A stretch of 64,000 bases of DNA from Paramecium pentaurelia (lineage: Eukaryota; Ciliophora; Oligohymenophorea; Peniculida; Parameciidae), in contig CAJJDO010000057.1 in NCBI GenBank assembly GCA_905183005.1, positions 341,296 through 405,295 of the forward strand, in the 5' to 3' direction. Of this stretch, positions 38,567-50,415 are shown piece by piece. Each line of letters opens with the position of its first letter. The first letter of the stretch is position 1. The position numbers were made by a program, and so were the translations under genes. The notes under the pieces are model-generated. The model did not search any database. It was not told the DNA's origin and saw only the letters and a program-made list of their open reading frames with translations.

Positions 38567-40118
38567 ATGCTTGAAGATCACTTGGCTGAAGCATTGCATT
38601 TATTGAAAAAATAACCACAACATCGATGCAAAATGGAAATTGATCTATTAGTTCATCTTACTTAAGAACTTCCTTTTTTTAAATAATATTACAAATAAGA
38701 AAATGGATTATTAATACATCGAGAATGTTGTAAACACATGTTTGTTGAACGGTTCTTAGCAACTGATATTGTATTTCATGTTGGTATGGAGACTCTATTA
38801 ATAATGCAGATTCGATTGGCACTAAATTTTATGTGATTCTAGATGGTCAAGTAGAGGTTTTGATTAAGAGAAGAGGTTTTGATGAATTAGAATCTGTAAG
38901 AATTCTGAGACAAGGAGAATCTTTTGGAGAATTGGCTCTCATTCATAGATAACCTAGATTAGCAACTATTCGTTGTGTTAATGATTGTTGTTTTGCTGTT
39001 TTAGATAAACAATAGTTTTAATAAATTTTGCATTATGAATAAACAAAAAAGATAGAATAAGTATAAATTATTATCATCTTTATAGAATGTTGATTATTTT
39101 GCTTAGATTTCAATATTTAATTAATTAAATAGAGCTCAATTAACTTAAATCTATTTGAATTCATTTCTTTATGAATATGAAAAACATTAAACTGTATTAT
39201 AAGAAGGAGACAAATCAGATAGTTTTCTCATTGTTAAAGCAGGTCTATTTTAAGTGCGTAAATTAATGAATAAATAACATCCTTTAATAGTAATATGTAT
39301 TTCAATTATATTAGTTATTTGAGATTGGAGAATTATAAGTATTTGGATTTTATCATCTCTTTAATAAAATACCATATGAATACTCAATTATTTGTCTCAG
39401 TCCTAAAGGATAAATTTACAAAATACACAGAACATCTTTGATTGAGAAAATATTCGAAGGACATACATAGGATTTGGAAAAACATATGTAAGAAATTAAT
39501 TCTTATGTCAATTTTAAAGTTCATTAAGAATAAAATACTCATCTTAAATATCCAAGATTTTTTTAAATAAAGACATCATGTGAATAAGATAAAGAGATCC
39601 AGGAAGAATGTATAAAGACTTGTAGAAATAAAGAATCTAAAAATGATAATTATAAAAGTAGAAATTAATTGATAAAATAAAAAATGGATACAATGATAGA
39701 ATAATCTAAAAGAAAATTAGGACCAAAATCTAATATACCAAGATTTAATAGTTTATTTGAAATATTCCTTAAATCTCATAAAGGATTAACAGAGAATTAA
39801 AGATAAAATAGTCCATCTTTATTAGAAACACCAACTAGACAAATTGGATGTAGTACTCATTTTTTTCATAATGATGAATAACAAAATAATCCATTCATAA
39901 CATTTAGAAGTAGTAGTCCTATAATGATGAATAAAGGAGGAAGATAATTTCCAATTCTTAAATTATCTAACAGTTAAAGAACAATAGTGAAATCGAGTCA
40001 TCATTATAATTCTAAGTTCCAATTTTAAGATTATTATAATTAAAAGTAGATATAAATATAGAAAGGTGGTATATCTTTAAGTCCTAATGTAATGAAATTA
40101 AAAGTATATAAATATTGA
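38567..40118 (+). CDS. Protein with two cyclic-nucleotide-binding domains
   Basis: ATG 38567, TGA 40116-40118; three introns (26, 25, 25 nt) give 491 residues. The first CNBD (residues ~60-180) has a canonical phosphate-binding cassette, FGELALIHRQPRLAT, with the Glu and Arg that bind cAMP or cGMP. The second (~195-310) keeps the fold (TVLQEGDKSDSFLIVKAGLF) but its cassette is degenerate. The last ~170 residues are basic, Ser/Asn-rich and unstructured. There is no kinase domain, no membrane segment and no PKA pseudosubstrate, so it is neither PKG nor a standard PKA regulatory subunit; a cAMP/cGMP-responsive scaffold is possible. Its stop is 33 bp from the convergent Ca2+ channel gene. Confidence 0.8.
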
Positions 40119-40151
40119 CTCTTTATTATTATTAAAATAACGATTATATAA

Positions 40152-43100
40152 TCAAGAATCCATATTAATTTAACGACTAGAATGTATTCCTTAAGTATTG
40201 AGTTAAATAGGTCTCTAGGTTTAATCTGGTGAGTCATCTTGTTCACTACTTTATACACTTGAAAGATCTCTTATAATATGAACTTAATTCTTTCTTTTTT
40301 CCTTCAATTCATTTAATTTCCATTTCATTCTTCTCATTATAATAAAAGCACTATTAATATCTTCACTTGTCCAAGCACAAGTTTTTACATTTTTCAATTA
40401 TTCAATTAATTATAATCTTTTCTTAATCAAATCTTTAGTAGCCTTTACTAATTTTTTTGGATCTAATCTAATATAAATAAATTAAATAAATCTTACTCAG
40501 TATCATCTCCATATTTCCTTGTTAGAATATTATGAGACAATACTTCCAAAACATCATAAAAAAAATACATGGCTGTTTAATTTTGTATATAGACTGGTAA
40601 TCTATATTAATTTATTACTTTTCTTTTCTCCATTTGTGTTAACAATAATCCTTTCCACTAAATATTTATATATGATTAATTACTCCTAAAGGTTTAGGTA
40701 ATTTAATTAAAAAACGATCCAACTCTAATGCTCTTATCAATCCAGAACCAGTTTAATCATATAATTTCCAAATTTCAATAAAAGCCTATATATGATTAGT
40801 AGATATAGATGATGCTTCATCTTTTTATATGATTTCATATCCTTAAACAATAATAGCAACAAATAAATTAAGCATTATCATAGCAAATATCATTTAAAAA
40901 CTCACCATATAAACAACTCCATACCAATATCCACAACCATTAAAACCATATTCTTAATAATCAATTAATAGATTTTCAGAGAAACACACATTATTAGGTG
41001 TCATTTATCTCACTAAATCTGCTTAAACTTAATCCCAATATTCACCAGTACTACATTTAAATAAAGTGAAAAATGCTTTACCTAAAGTAGAAAAGTTTAT
41101 AGAACCTGTTAAACCATTAGTTGACCATTTTACATATGGGAAAAGATTTATTCCTAAAACAGCAAACATAAATAAAATAATTGATAATAATCCACCAATA
41201 TTAGCTAATTAACTTACTGTAAGAAAGAATGTCTCAAATATAGCTTTGAGACTTCTTGCTGATCTAATTAATCTCATAATTCTTACTATTCTAAAAGATC
41301 TAAAAACACTTATTACTGTACCAAAAGTTGTTAATATTGACATTTATTCTAAAACAGATCCTGCTATACTTAAGATTACTACAACAAAATCAAATCTATT
41401 AAATGGTTCTGCAAAATATTACCATCCTAATGCTATTAATTTTATTATCATTTCAGTTGTGAATATACACAAAAAACATAAATTAGAATATTATATAATA
41501 GTATTTAATATATCAGGTTATCTAACATGTTGTAACATAAATAAAATAGTATTGATTGTAATTAGAATAAAAATCATGGAATCAAAATATTTATGATTTA
41601 TTATTAAGAACATTTTAGCTCTTAACCATTAATCACTCTTTCTTTAATTAATTGATGGTTTTGCATAATATATTCTTTCTTTTATATCTACCCATTCTTA
41701 TTATTCTAAAGTCATATAAAAATATCCACGTAATTTGTCTGTTTCAGAATTAAATGCATCTAATACAACACCAGCAAATAAATTCATAACAAAAAATGAT
41801 CCAATAATTACAAATCCAATAAAAAATAATGACCAATACATATTATAATTATATATTGGTTGTAAATCAATACCAACACTATCTATACCTTAATACATTT
41901 ATTCTAACCATCCTTCAGTTGTTGAAATTACAAATAATGAACTTATTGAATTAAGAGCATTATCAAAATTATAATCTGCATTAACCCAATTACCACCATA
42001 ATCAAAACAATCATACTTTCCAATTATTTGATATTCACCAACCTTATTAATATCACAAGAATAATAAGCTCCCTTAAAAAAATTAGTACCAAATATTCCA
42101 AACATCCCATAAAAGACTAAACTAACTAATATCAAATTGAAAATCTTCGATAAACTAAGAATCAAAGCATTAATTGCTATTTTTAAACTATCACTTCTTG
42201 ATACCAATCTTAATGGACGTAATACTCTAAAAATTCTAAGAATTTTAAATATTTATAAATTTGCTTCAGAAAATATACTAACCCAACTAAAAATAATAAC
42301 TAAGAAATCCAATACATTTGCATAATCTCTCATGTAACTATATTCTCCATTAAATAAAAATCCATATGCTAATATTTTTAATAATGATTCAGTTGTAAAT
42401 ATTATTGTAACAACTAAATCTATTTCTTTTAAAACTTCTGAATTATTCTCTTCTAAAGGATCATCTAAAGCTAAAAGAACAGATGAAACTAAAATCATTA
42501 AAATAATAAATCCAATAACTTATGATTTATTAATAAATCTAAATGCAAATCTTCTAATTTTAGATGATTATTCAAAAATAAAAAGTGAAGTTCCTACTAT
42601 AAGTACTCCCTCTATATTATCCTAACCAGATGATGTTTCATGTTTACTAAAAACACTTGTTTTCTTATCAAATTATTATGAAGATTGATGAAGAGAAACC
42701 TAAGTTTAATATCCATCTTAAAACGTCAATGGTCCTTAACTTTAAAATTAAATTTTTTATTCCATTTATTTTATATATTCTTCATCACCTGAAGAATCAT
42801 CACTAATTTCTTCTGGATCTACTATTTCAGCAGTATCAAAAAATCTTTTTATTAATTTCTTTTATTTAGTTTCTTTTCTTACTTCAAATCTAGCTTAATC
42901 ATACTTTGCTAAAAAAAAACAAGCAACATCAGAATTTTAATGTTATCCTATATAATTTTAATTTATTTTTATTATCTTCTAAGTTTCAGGATGTACTTCT
43001 TCAGGTTTTGGTGATTTATGTTTAATTTTTTCTTCAGGATCATAAATCTTTATTGATGATTTAAATTACTCTACTAATTATTGAAAATTCAATTTTCTCA

Positions 43101-45486
43101 TTTTGTCCTATAATTTCTTTTCAGTTTCAATTGATTTTTAACCAAAATTATAGATTAAGATTGCTATAAATAATTTTAAAAGAATTAAATTTCCCATAAT
43201 CACAACACTAATAAAAAAGATTAAAGGCCACCATTGATCTGATTTATACATATATAAATAAGTTTAAATATTCCATGATTCTGATGTTAATAAAGCAAAT
43301 ATGGTAATCATTGCATCAAAGAATGTATTGAAATTCAATCTTACATTTGGTATATTATAAGCAAATAATTCCATACCTACTAATGATGCTATTACCATAA
43401 ATAATAGTAATAACATTGTAAAAAAACTGATAGCTTCTAAAGTTGTTGCTATAGCTATAAGAATTTCTCTTAAAGAATTCCAAGATCTTGCTAATTTGAA
43501 TATTCTGAAAACTCTCAAAGTTCTAAAAGCTGAAACAGCTGTTATAGATCCTCCAGATACAGAGATTTAAGCAAAGTCTAATACTTATTCCACCAAAGAT
43601 ATTGCCACAATTGAAGCATCAAATATATTCATATAATCTTTGAAATATTCTTTTATTCCTAAAGCAAAGAATTTCAATATCATTTCTAAGACAAAAAATA
43701 AAGTGAATGCCAAATTGAGATATGATAATATTATGATTTCTGATTGTGGTTAAGGATATCTATCCATAGCCAATACTACAGTATTAGCAGCTATAATGCA
43801 ATTAACTATTATAGTGAATGCCAATGATTCAATAAATCTTAAGAAAAATTATTTAAATTTAGTATCAAAATTAGTACCTTTATCATCATTTACATCTAAA
43901 GTGTATAAAGATGGATCAAAAAAGTTCATTTATTATTTTTCTTTTTTTGCTTTCCTATTGAATTAATCTTGTAATATTTTCAATTATTCTGCTCTTCCTT
44001 AAAATTTTGTAGGTTTCAAAACTTGTTTAATTATCTCTTCTTTTTTCTTTTAAGCTTCTTCATCTGAATCAGAATCATCTGAAGGTACTAAATCAGCAAT
44101 ATTTTAGGTTGGATGAATCTAAGCATTTTATCTTTCTTTTTATTTCTTTTCTTTTCTCTATTGTTTTCTTTGTTATTCCTCTTTTAATAATTCTTATCTT
44201 CTCTCTGATTGATTTTTTAAGAAAGAATCATTAATAACTGCTAGAATAAGATTAATAGTAAAAAAAGATCCTATAATAATTAATAGATTAAAATATATGT
44301 AAACCAAAATTGGATTAACAGCATCAATTAATTAAGTAACAATTGTAGACCATCCTTCTGTAGTAAGAGCTTAGAAGATGGTAAAAGTAGCAGTTAATAT
44401 ATTATCAAAAGTAGTGTATGAATAATTTAATTCAGGAATTGGAGTATCTTAATTAGGGAGATTATAATTAATAGGATTACCACAAAACTCATTTTCAGGA
44501 CAATCTGAATCTGAACTACATAAATGAGTAATTAATGGATCAGCTAACCAAGTACCATTAACTGGAAATTATGTAAATCTACATCTATTTTCATAAGCAC
44601 CTGCAAATAATTACAATCCTAATATTCCAAAGATGACTAATAGATATAACAAGAATACTAAGACATTACCTAAATTAGGTAAAGAATCTAATAAAGAAGC
44701 TACTAGAATTCTTAAACCTGGTACTGATTTAATGGATCTTAAAGGTCTCAAAATTCTGATAGTTCTGATTGCACTAAGATTAAAGCTGCCAACTAAAGAA
44801 AGTATACTAGTTCCTACAACAGCAAAATCTAATACATTCCAACCATCTCTTAAATAAGTATGTTTTTCAAATAAGAATCCCATAGCTAATATTTTTAGAA
44901 TGAATTCTAATAAAAATACCGAAGTAAAAAAGTATTCCATTTAATTTCTAATATATGTCAATTCTGATTGATTTGAAGTTCCATTAACTCTAAAATCATA
45001 ATTTTACATTGCCAAAGATATAGTATTAAGTACAATAATTAAAGTAATAACTTTATCAAACCAATGCCAAGTTACAATCCAAACACAATATTTTCTAATT
45101 ATGTATGATTCCTTTAAGATAAACAATGAATCTCTACCAAAACTATATTTTTTTTCATGCATATAAAAATTATGTTCTTCCAATCTATCACCTGTTTATG
45201 AATTCTAATTTTTTTTACGAATTCCTAATTCTTCTTAATTTACATAATATTAAAATTTAAAGAAATTCATGCCAAACATATCTTCAGCCTTCATTGTACT
45301 CTTTCTTTTTAAAACTTACCTTTTCACTTAAATTGGTGATTTGTGAACTTATACTACATCATGTTCATCTTTTCCAAAATTTTCTTATCTCTATTGATTT
45401 TCTTTATCTTCAGCTTCATCTTCTTCAGAATCATCTTTTTATTCTGATTCCTCAGAAATTTTATTATTTTCTTCATTTTGACTCAT
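40152..45486 (-). CDS. Four-domain voltage-gated Ca2+ channel alpha-1 subunit (CaV)
   Basis: ATG 45486, TGA 40152-40154; introns 45299-45319 (21 nt), 40658-40683 (26 nt) and 40468-40496 (29 nt) leave 1,752 residues. Four homologous six-helix repeats are visible (about 45060-44230, 43840-43150, 42560-41740, 41580-40870), each with an Arg-rich S4 (TIRILRPLRSIKS; TLRVFRIFKLARSW; ILRIFRVLRPLRLVSR; SFRIVRIMRLIRSA). Pore loops read TTEGWS, TSESWN, TTEGWL and STGEYW, an EEEE selectivity ring, as in Ca2+ rather than Na+ channels. After repeat IV come the EF-hand-like segment (IEIWKLYDQTGSGLIRALEL) and pre-IQ region of CaV channels. In Paramecium, ciliary CaV channels carry the current behind ciliary reversal; whether this copy is ciliary is inference. 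Divergent from the ABC gene, 151 bp. Confidence 0.93.
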
Positions 45487-45637
45487 TATAAAATTAAATA
45501 ATTTGTAATATTAAACATCATGTGTTTCAATTAATATTAAATTACTAGCACTCCATGTGAGATATATTTGAATTTCTATAATTAATGATCAGTATATTTA
45601 AGTTTTCAATATCAATTTTTCAAAATACATATTAAAT

Positions 45638-48600
45638 ATGATTAAAAAAGACCATAAATCACAATTTGCTAGATAACCATCTCTTGGAAAAACAGAATTT
45701 AATAGCGGATCTAAATAAAATGATGAATAAGTAAAATACATACTAGCTTAGTAAGCACTAGAATCACATCCTTAAACTATACTGTAAACATCACTTTTAG
45801 ATTTTGTAAAAGCATATAATGGTCAATCAGATGATGATGTATAAAGTGGAAATAACTCTGATGAAGATTCTCCTTCAAATAATATTGATTTTGCATAAGT
45901 TTATAGTCATGAAATGATTATGCATGAACCAAATATACCTCGATCCTAACCTTCAGAATAAATTGAAGAGTAAGACTAAGAGAATCAATACATTGTAAGC
46001 AAAGACACTACTTATCTAAAATAAGAGAATTAGATGATTTTAAAGCATCAACCATAAACTACATAATTAACGAGCATTGAGTAAACATAAAGAACAGAAT
46101 AAGGCTTATTAGAAATATTTAGTAAAAGCACAAATCGAAAAGTAGTTCCAGAATCTATTACAAATACTAAAACATCAACTCCATCATTATTTTATTAGTC
46201 TACTATTTATTAAAATTTCTCAACTTTTTCTTAAATTTTACTGTTGCATGTATTTTCATATATGAGAAGAATTTAATAATTGATTTCTGATTAAAAAATT
46301 ACATTAGGTATAAGTCATCTTCCAGTCTAAGACTTCGAAGATACAATATAACCCAATTATCAAAAGGCAAAAAAGTTATTTAATCTTAAAGTAATTAAAT
46401 ATGTTAATTATAGATTTCAGAGTAAATTACATCTTTTTCATTATTTCGAATCTTCTTCTTTGGAGATAATAAATGGTTAACTTTCAAAATTGTTATGTTA
46501 GCTATGTGCGAAACTTATTCAAGATTTGTTATGGCTATTTTAACTCAAACTCTTATTACTGCTGTCAAAGATGGAAATTAGACAAATGCTTTCTATTAAG
46601 CACTTGCCTTAGCTATTTTATCACTAGTAGCTCTATTGAGTAAACATTATTAATTGTACATTATTTTATTATATAATCTAGATATACAATAAATAATTTC
46701 TCAACTAAAATGAGAATGATATTAACTAATTTTATATTTGATAGAATTTTAGAATTAAAAGCATATGAAATTAAAGAATTTAGTGTTGGAAATATTATGA
46801 ATTTAGTAAGTGGAGATATAAATGCAATTGAATTTTAATTAAATTTTGTATATGCAATAGCAATTATTCCTGGATCTATCATTTTTGCATCAGTAATATT
46901 ATGGGTAATCATATTATTTTTTATGTAGTTAAGATTCAATGGGCCAATAGGATTGATTGCAATACTAATTTGTATCATTATTTATCCTTTGCAAATTTTA
47001 ATCTAAAAAAGTGTCTAGAAAGTTTTGACTTAAGTTAAACTCAAATAAGATAATCGAATATCTTTTTAAAATTAATTAATTGAAGGTATAAGACTTATAA
47101 AAATGTATGTTTGGGAAAAGGCATTCTAAGATAAAATTTAAGCAATTAGAAGACAAGAAGTTTTCAACTATTTTAAAATTCATTTTCTAAATTTAATTGA
47201 TAGATCTTTTAATTACAGTGTACATATTTGGGGATCATATTTATTTTTATTAATCATTTATTTTAATGATATTTATATTGATGTTTCCTCAATTGTTGGA
47301 ACTATTTAATTGATGTCCATGATCAAATATTATTGTGTTTTTTAAGTTTCATATGCATTTTAAGCATTCATGAATCTGAATGTTATATTTAAAAGAGTGG
47401 TTTAAATTATGACTTCAAATGGATCAAATAGTGAAAAGAAAAGAATTTTGTTAACAAATATTGAGACTCCAAATTAAGTAATAAGAAAATCTAATACTAT
47501 AAATGTGAATGGTAAAATTAATACAGCAGCTAACTAAATAAAGAAATAAAGTTGTGTAATTAAGAGGGTTCCATATGTTACAATGGTTGAAGTAAATTTG
47601 AGATGGAAACCAAGATCATTTCCAGTATTATCAGATTTAAATTTGGAAGTTTTTCCAGGATAATTAATAGGATTGATAGGTAGGGTTGGTTCTGGAAAGA
47701 CTACATTATTATAATCAATTTTAGAAGAGTTACCTTAAATAGATGGAGAATTCTATGTAAAAAAGAAACTTAAAATTTCATTTGTTGAATAAGATCCATT
47801 TATATATACAGGAACTGTAAGAGAAAATATTTTGTTTGGTAAAGAATTTGAACATGAATTGTATAGAAAAGTAATGCAAGTTTCATGTTTAGATTAAGAT
47901 GTATTATCATTTTAGGATGGAGATAAAACATAAATAGGAGAAAAAGGTGCTAATTTATCAGGAGGATAAAGAGCTAGATTAAGTTTAGCAAGAGCTCTTT
48001 ATGCATTGCCTGATTTATATTTATTTGATGATCCATTATCAGCAGTTGATGCTAAAGTAGCAAGGAAAATATTCACATATGCAATAAAAGATTTTATTTT
48101 TAAATTCTAACCATAATATTAATTAGAAAAGAATACTAAATTTCATTAATAATATATGCCATAAATTCCAGCAGTTATATTATCAACTCATTAAATACAA
48201 TTCGCTTTAGAATGTGATTATGTAATTATTTTAGATAAAGGTACAATTGTAAATCAAGGAACTTATAAATAAGTCAAAGAAACTTTAGCTTTATTTAATT
48301 CTGATATTGTTGAACCTGTTAAAAAATAATTAGTCAGAAAATAAACAAGATTAGCTACTCTATTAAATAAGCAATAAGAAAAAGTTGAAAAGAAAGAAAT
48401 AGTCTAACTGTTTTAAAGAGAAGAATTAAATTAAACAGATGCTGGATGGAAAACCTATAAAAGATATTTCAGTTATTGGACACCTATCTTTTTAATATTT
48501 ATTATTATTGGTTAAAATGTAGCTACTGAAATTATAAACAATTATTATTATAGAGAAATGGCATTATATGATGAAACAGATAGACAAGCTAATAATTAAT

Positions 48601-50383
48601 TATTTTTAAATGCTGGTCTCTTAGTTTTGGCTGCTTATTGTAATAATATAGTAAAATATTTCTTAAATATAATTGGAGTTCTTATTTCTAATAATAAGAT
48701 TCATAATGAAATGCTCTCTAGATTAATTAGAGCACCTATAAGTTACTTTGATACTAATCCATCAGGAAGATTAATTAATAGATTTTCTACTGACTTATCA
48801 TTAGCAGATAATTAAATTCAATAAATTATTACTGATATTTTTGAATAAGGATCTTAATTCCTTGTCTCCCTTGTCACTATAGCTATTTTACAACCATTCT
48901 TTACTTTTCCCTTGGTGTTTACTATTAGTATGACTATAATCATTTTTTCTATTACTCGATAAGTTGTGTCTTAATTGAAAATTTGTGATTTAATATAAAG
49001 ATCTCCATTATTTGATTAATTTAAGGTTTGTTTATATGGAATTACTTAAATAAGAATTAATAAAAGTTAACATTGGATTAGAGAATAATTTTATTAACTT
49101 TGTAATTAATCAATGTAAGCTAATTTAATGTTTTCTTATTCTTAAAGGTGCTTTGGATTTTATATAGATATATTTGGTTAATTTACTAATATTGCAGGAA
49201 TATTTCTTATTATTGCTATGATTGAAGATCCTACATTATTTTCATAGGCACTTTTATTGTTATCAACTTTCAATACTTAAGCTGGTACACTTAGATAATT
49301 TATGGCTTTTGATTCAATAATGAATAGTGTAAATAGAATGTTTGAAATTTGTGATATTTAATTGGAAGCTTAACTTACTCATTAAATTGATGATGAGTTA
49401 GCAGTTATTGGTTGGCCTGAAACTGGAACTATTTAATTTTAAAAAGTAGAAATGAAATATCGTCCAGACATGCCTTTCATATTAAAAGGAATGAGTTTTA
49501 AAATTGAAGGTGGTGAAAAGGTAGGAGTAGTTGGTAGAACAGGAGCTGGTAAATCCTCTATAATTTAAGCTCTTTTAAGAATGGCAGAAATAACACCTGA
49601 TGGGTATAATATTTAAATTTAATTTTTAGTAATATTTTTATTGATAATTATGACATTAGAGAGATAGGTTTAGCAAAACTTAGATAAGAAATTGCTATAA
49701 TTCCATAAGTACCATTTTTATTTAGAGCTACAATCAGAGAAAATTTAGATCCATTGTATTTATTTGATGATTCAAAAATTTGGAAAGTTCTTAAAGAAAC
49801 TGGTTTGTAAGATTATGTATTAGATCTTCCAAATTAATTATAATCTGAAGTTTAACCTGATTTATTTTCAATTGGCTAAAAATAACTTATTTGTTTGTCT
49901 AGAGTTTTATTGAATAAAAAAAAGATTTTAATTTTAGATGAAGCTACAGCTAATGTGGATATGGCTACAGATTCATTCATTCAAAGCACAATTAAAGAGA
50001 AATTTAATGATTGCACTATAATTACTATAGCTCACAGACTAAATACTATTGCAGATTATGATAAGATTCTTGTATTAGAAGAAGGAAAAGTGTTAGAGTA
50101 AGGCCATCCTTTTGAATTATTAGTTATGAATCCAAAAACTTCATAAGGAATTGATAAAGAATCTGTTTTTGCTATGATGGCTATTTAAACAGGAGTTAAA
50201 AATGGTTAAGCAATTTTTGAATTAGCAAGAAAATCTTATTTATAAAAAATTCTCAGAAAAGAATATAATAATGTTAAGACCATTATTTAATCAGCTAAAT
50301 AAAGAAAATCAGAATTATTTTCATAATCATCTCTAAATTATGAGTAAAAGAATTTGACTCCTTTTAAGAAAAGTAAAGAATGA
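45638..50383 (+). CDS. ABC transporter, ABCC/MRP type (full length)
   Basis: ATG 45638, TGA 50381-50383; introns of 23, 26, 24 and 26 nt leave 1,548 residues. A polar ~260-residue N-terminus is followed by membrane domain 1, nucleotide-binding domain 1 (Walker A GRVGSGKTTLL, signature LSGGQRARLSLARAL, Walker B LYLFDDPLSAVD), a linker, membrane domain 2 (EMLSRLIRAPISYFDTNPSG is a typical ABCC coupling segment) and NBD2 (Walker A GRTGAGKSS, Walker B ILILDEATANVD, switch His in IAHRLNTI). NBD1 has Asp-Asp after Walker B as ABCC proteins do. The NBD2 signature is FSIGQKQL, with Ile in place of the first Gly. Probably exports organic anions or conjugates; substrate unknown. The ABCC-specific extra N-terminal membrane domain is absent. 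Confidence 0.93.
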
Positions 50384-50415
50384 TAATTATATGTAATAAT
50401 TTATATGTTAATATT

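Noticed and set aside
41246..45491. Several plus-strand ORFs of 60-116 codons (e.g. 41246-41596, 44633-44857, 45294-45491)
   Set aside because: They are antisense shadows of the Ca2+ channel, whose minus-strand frame has conserved pore and voltage-sensor motifs throughout.
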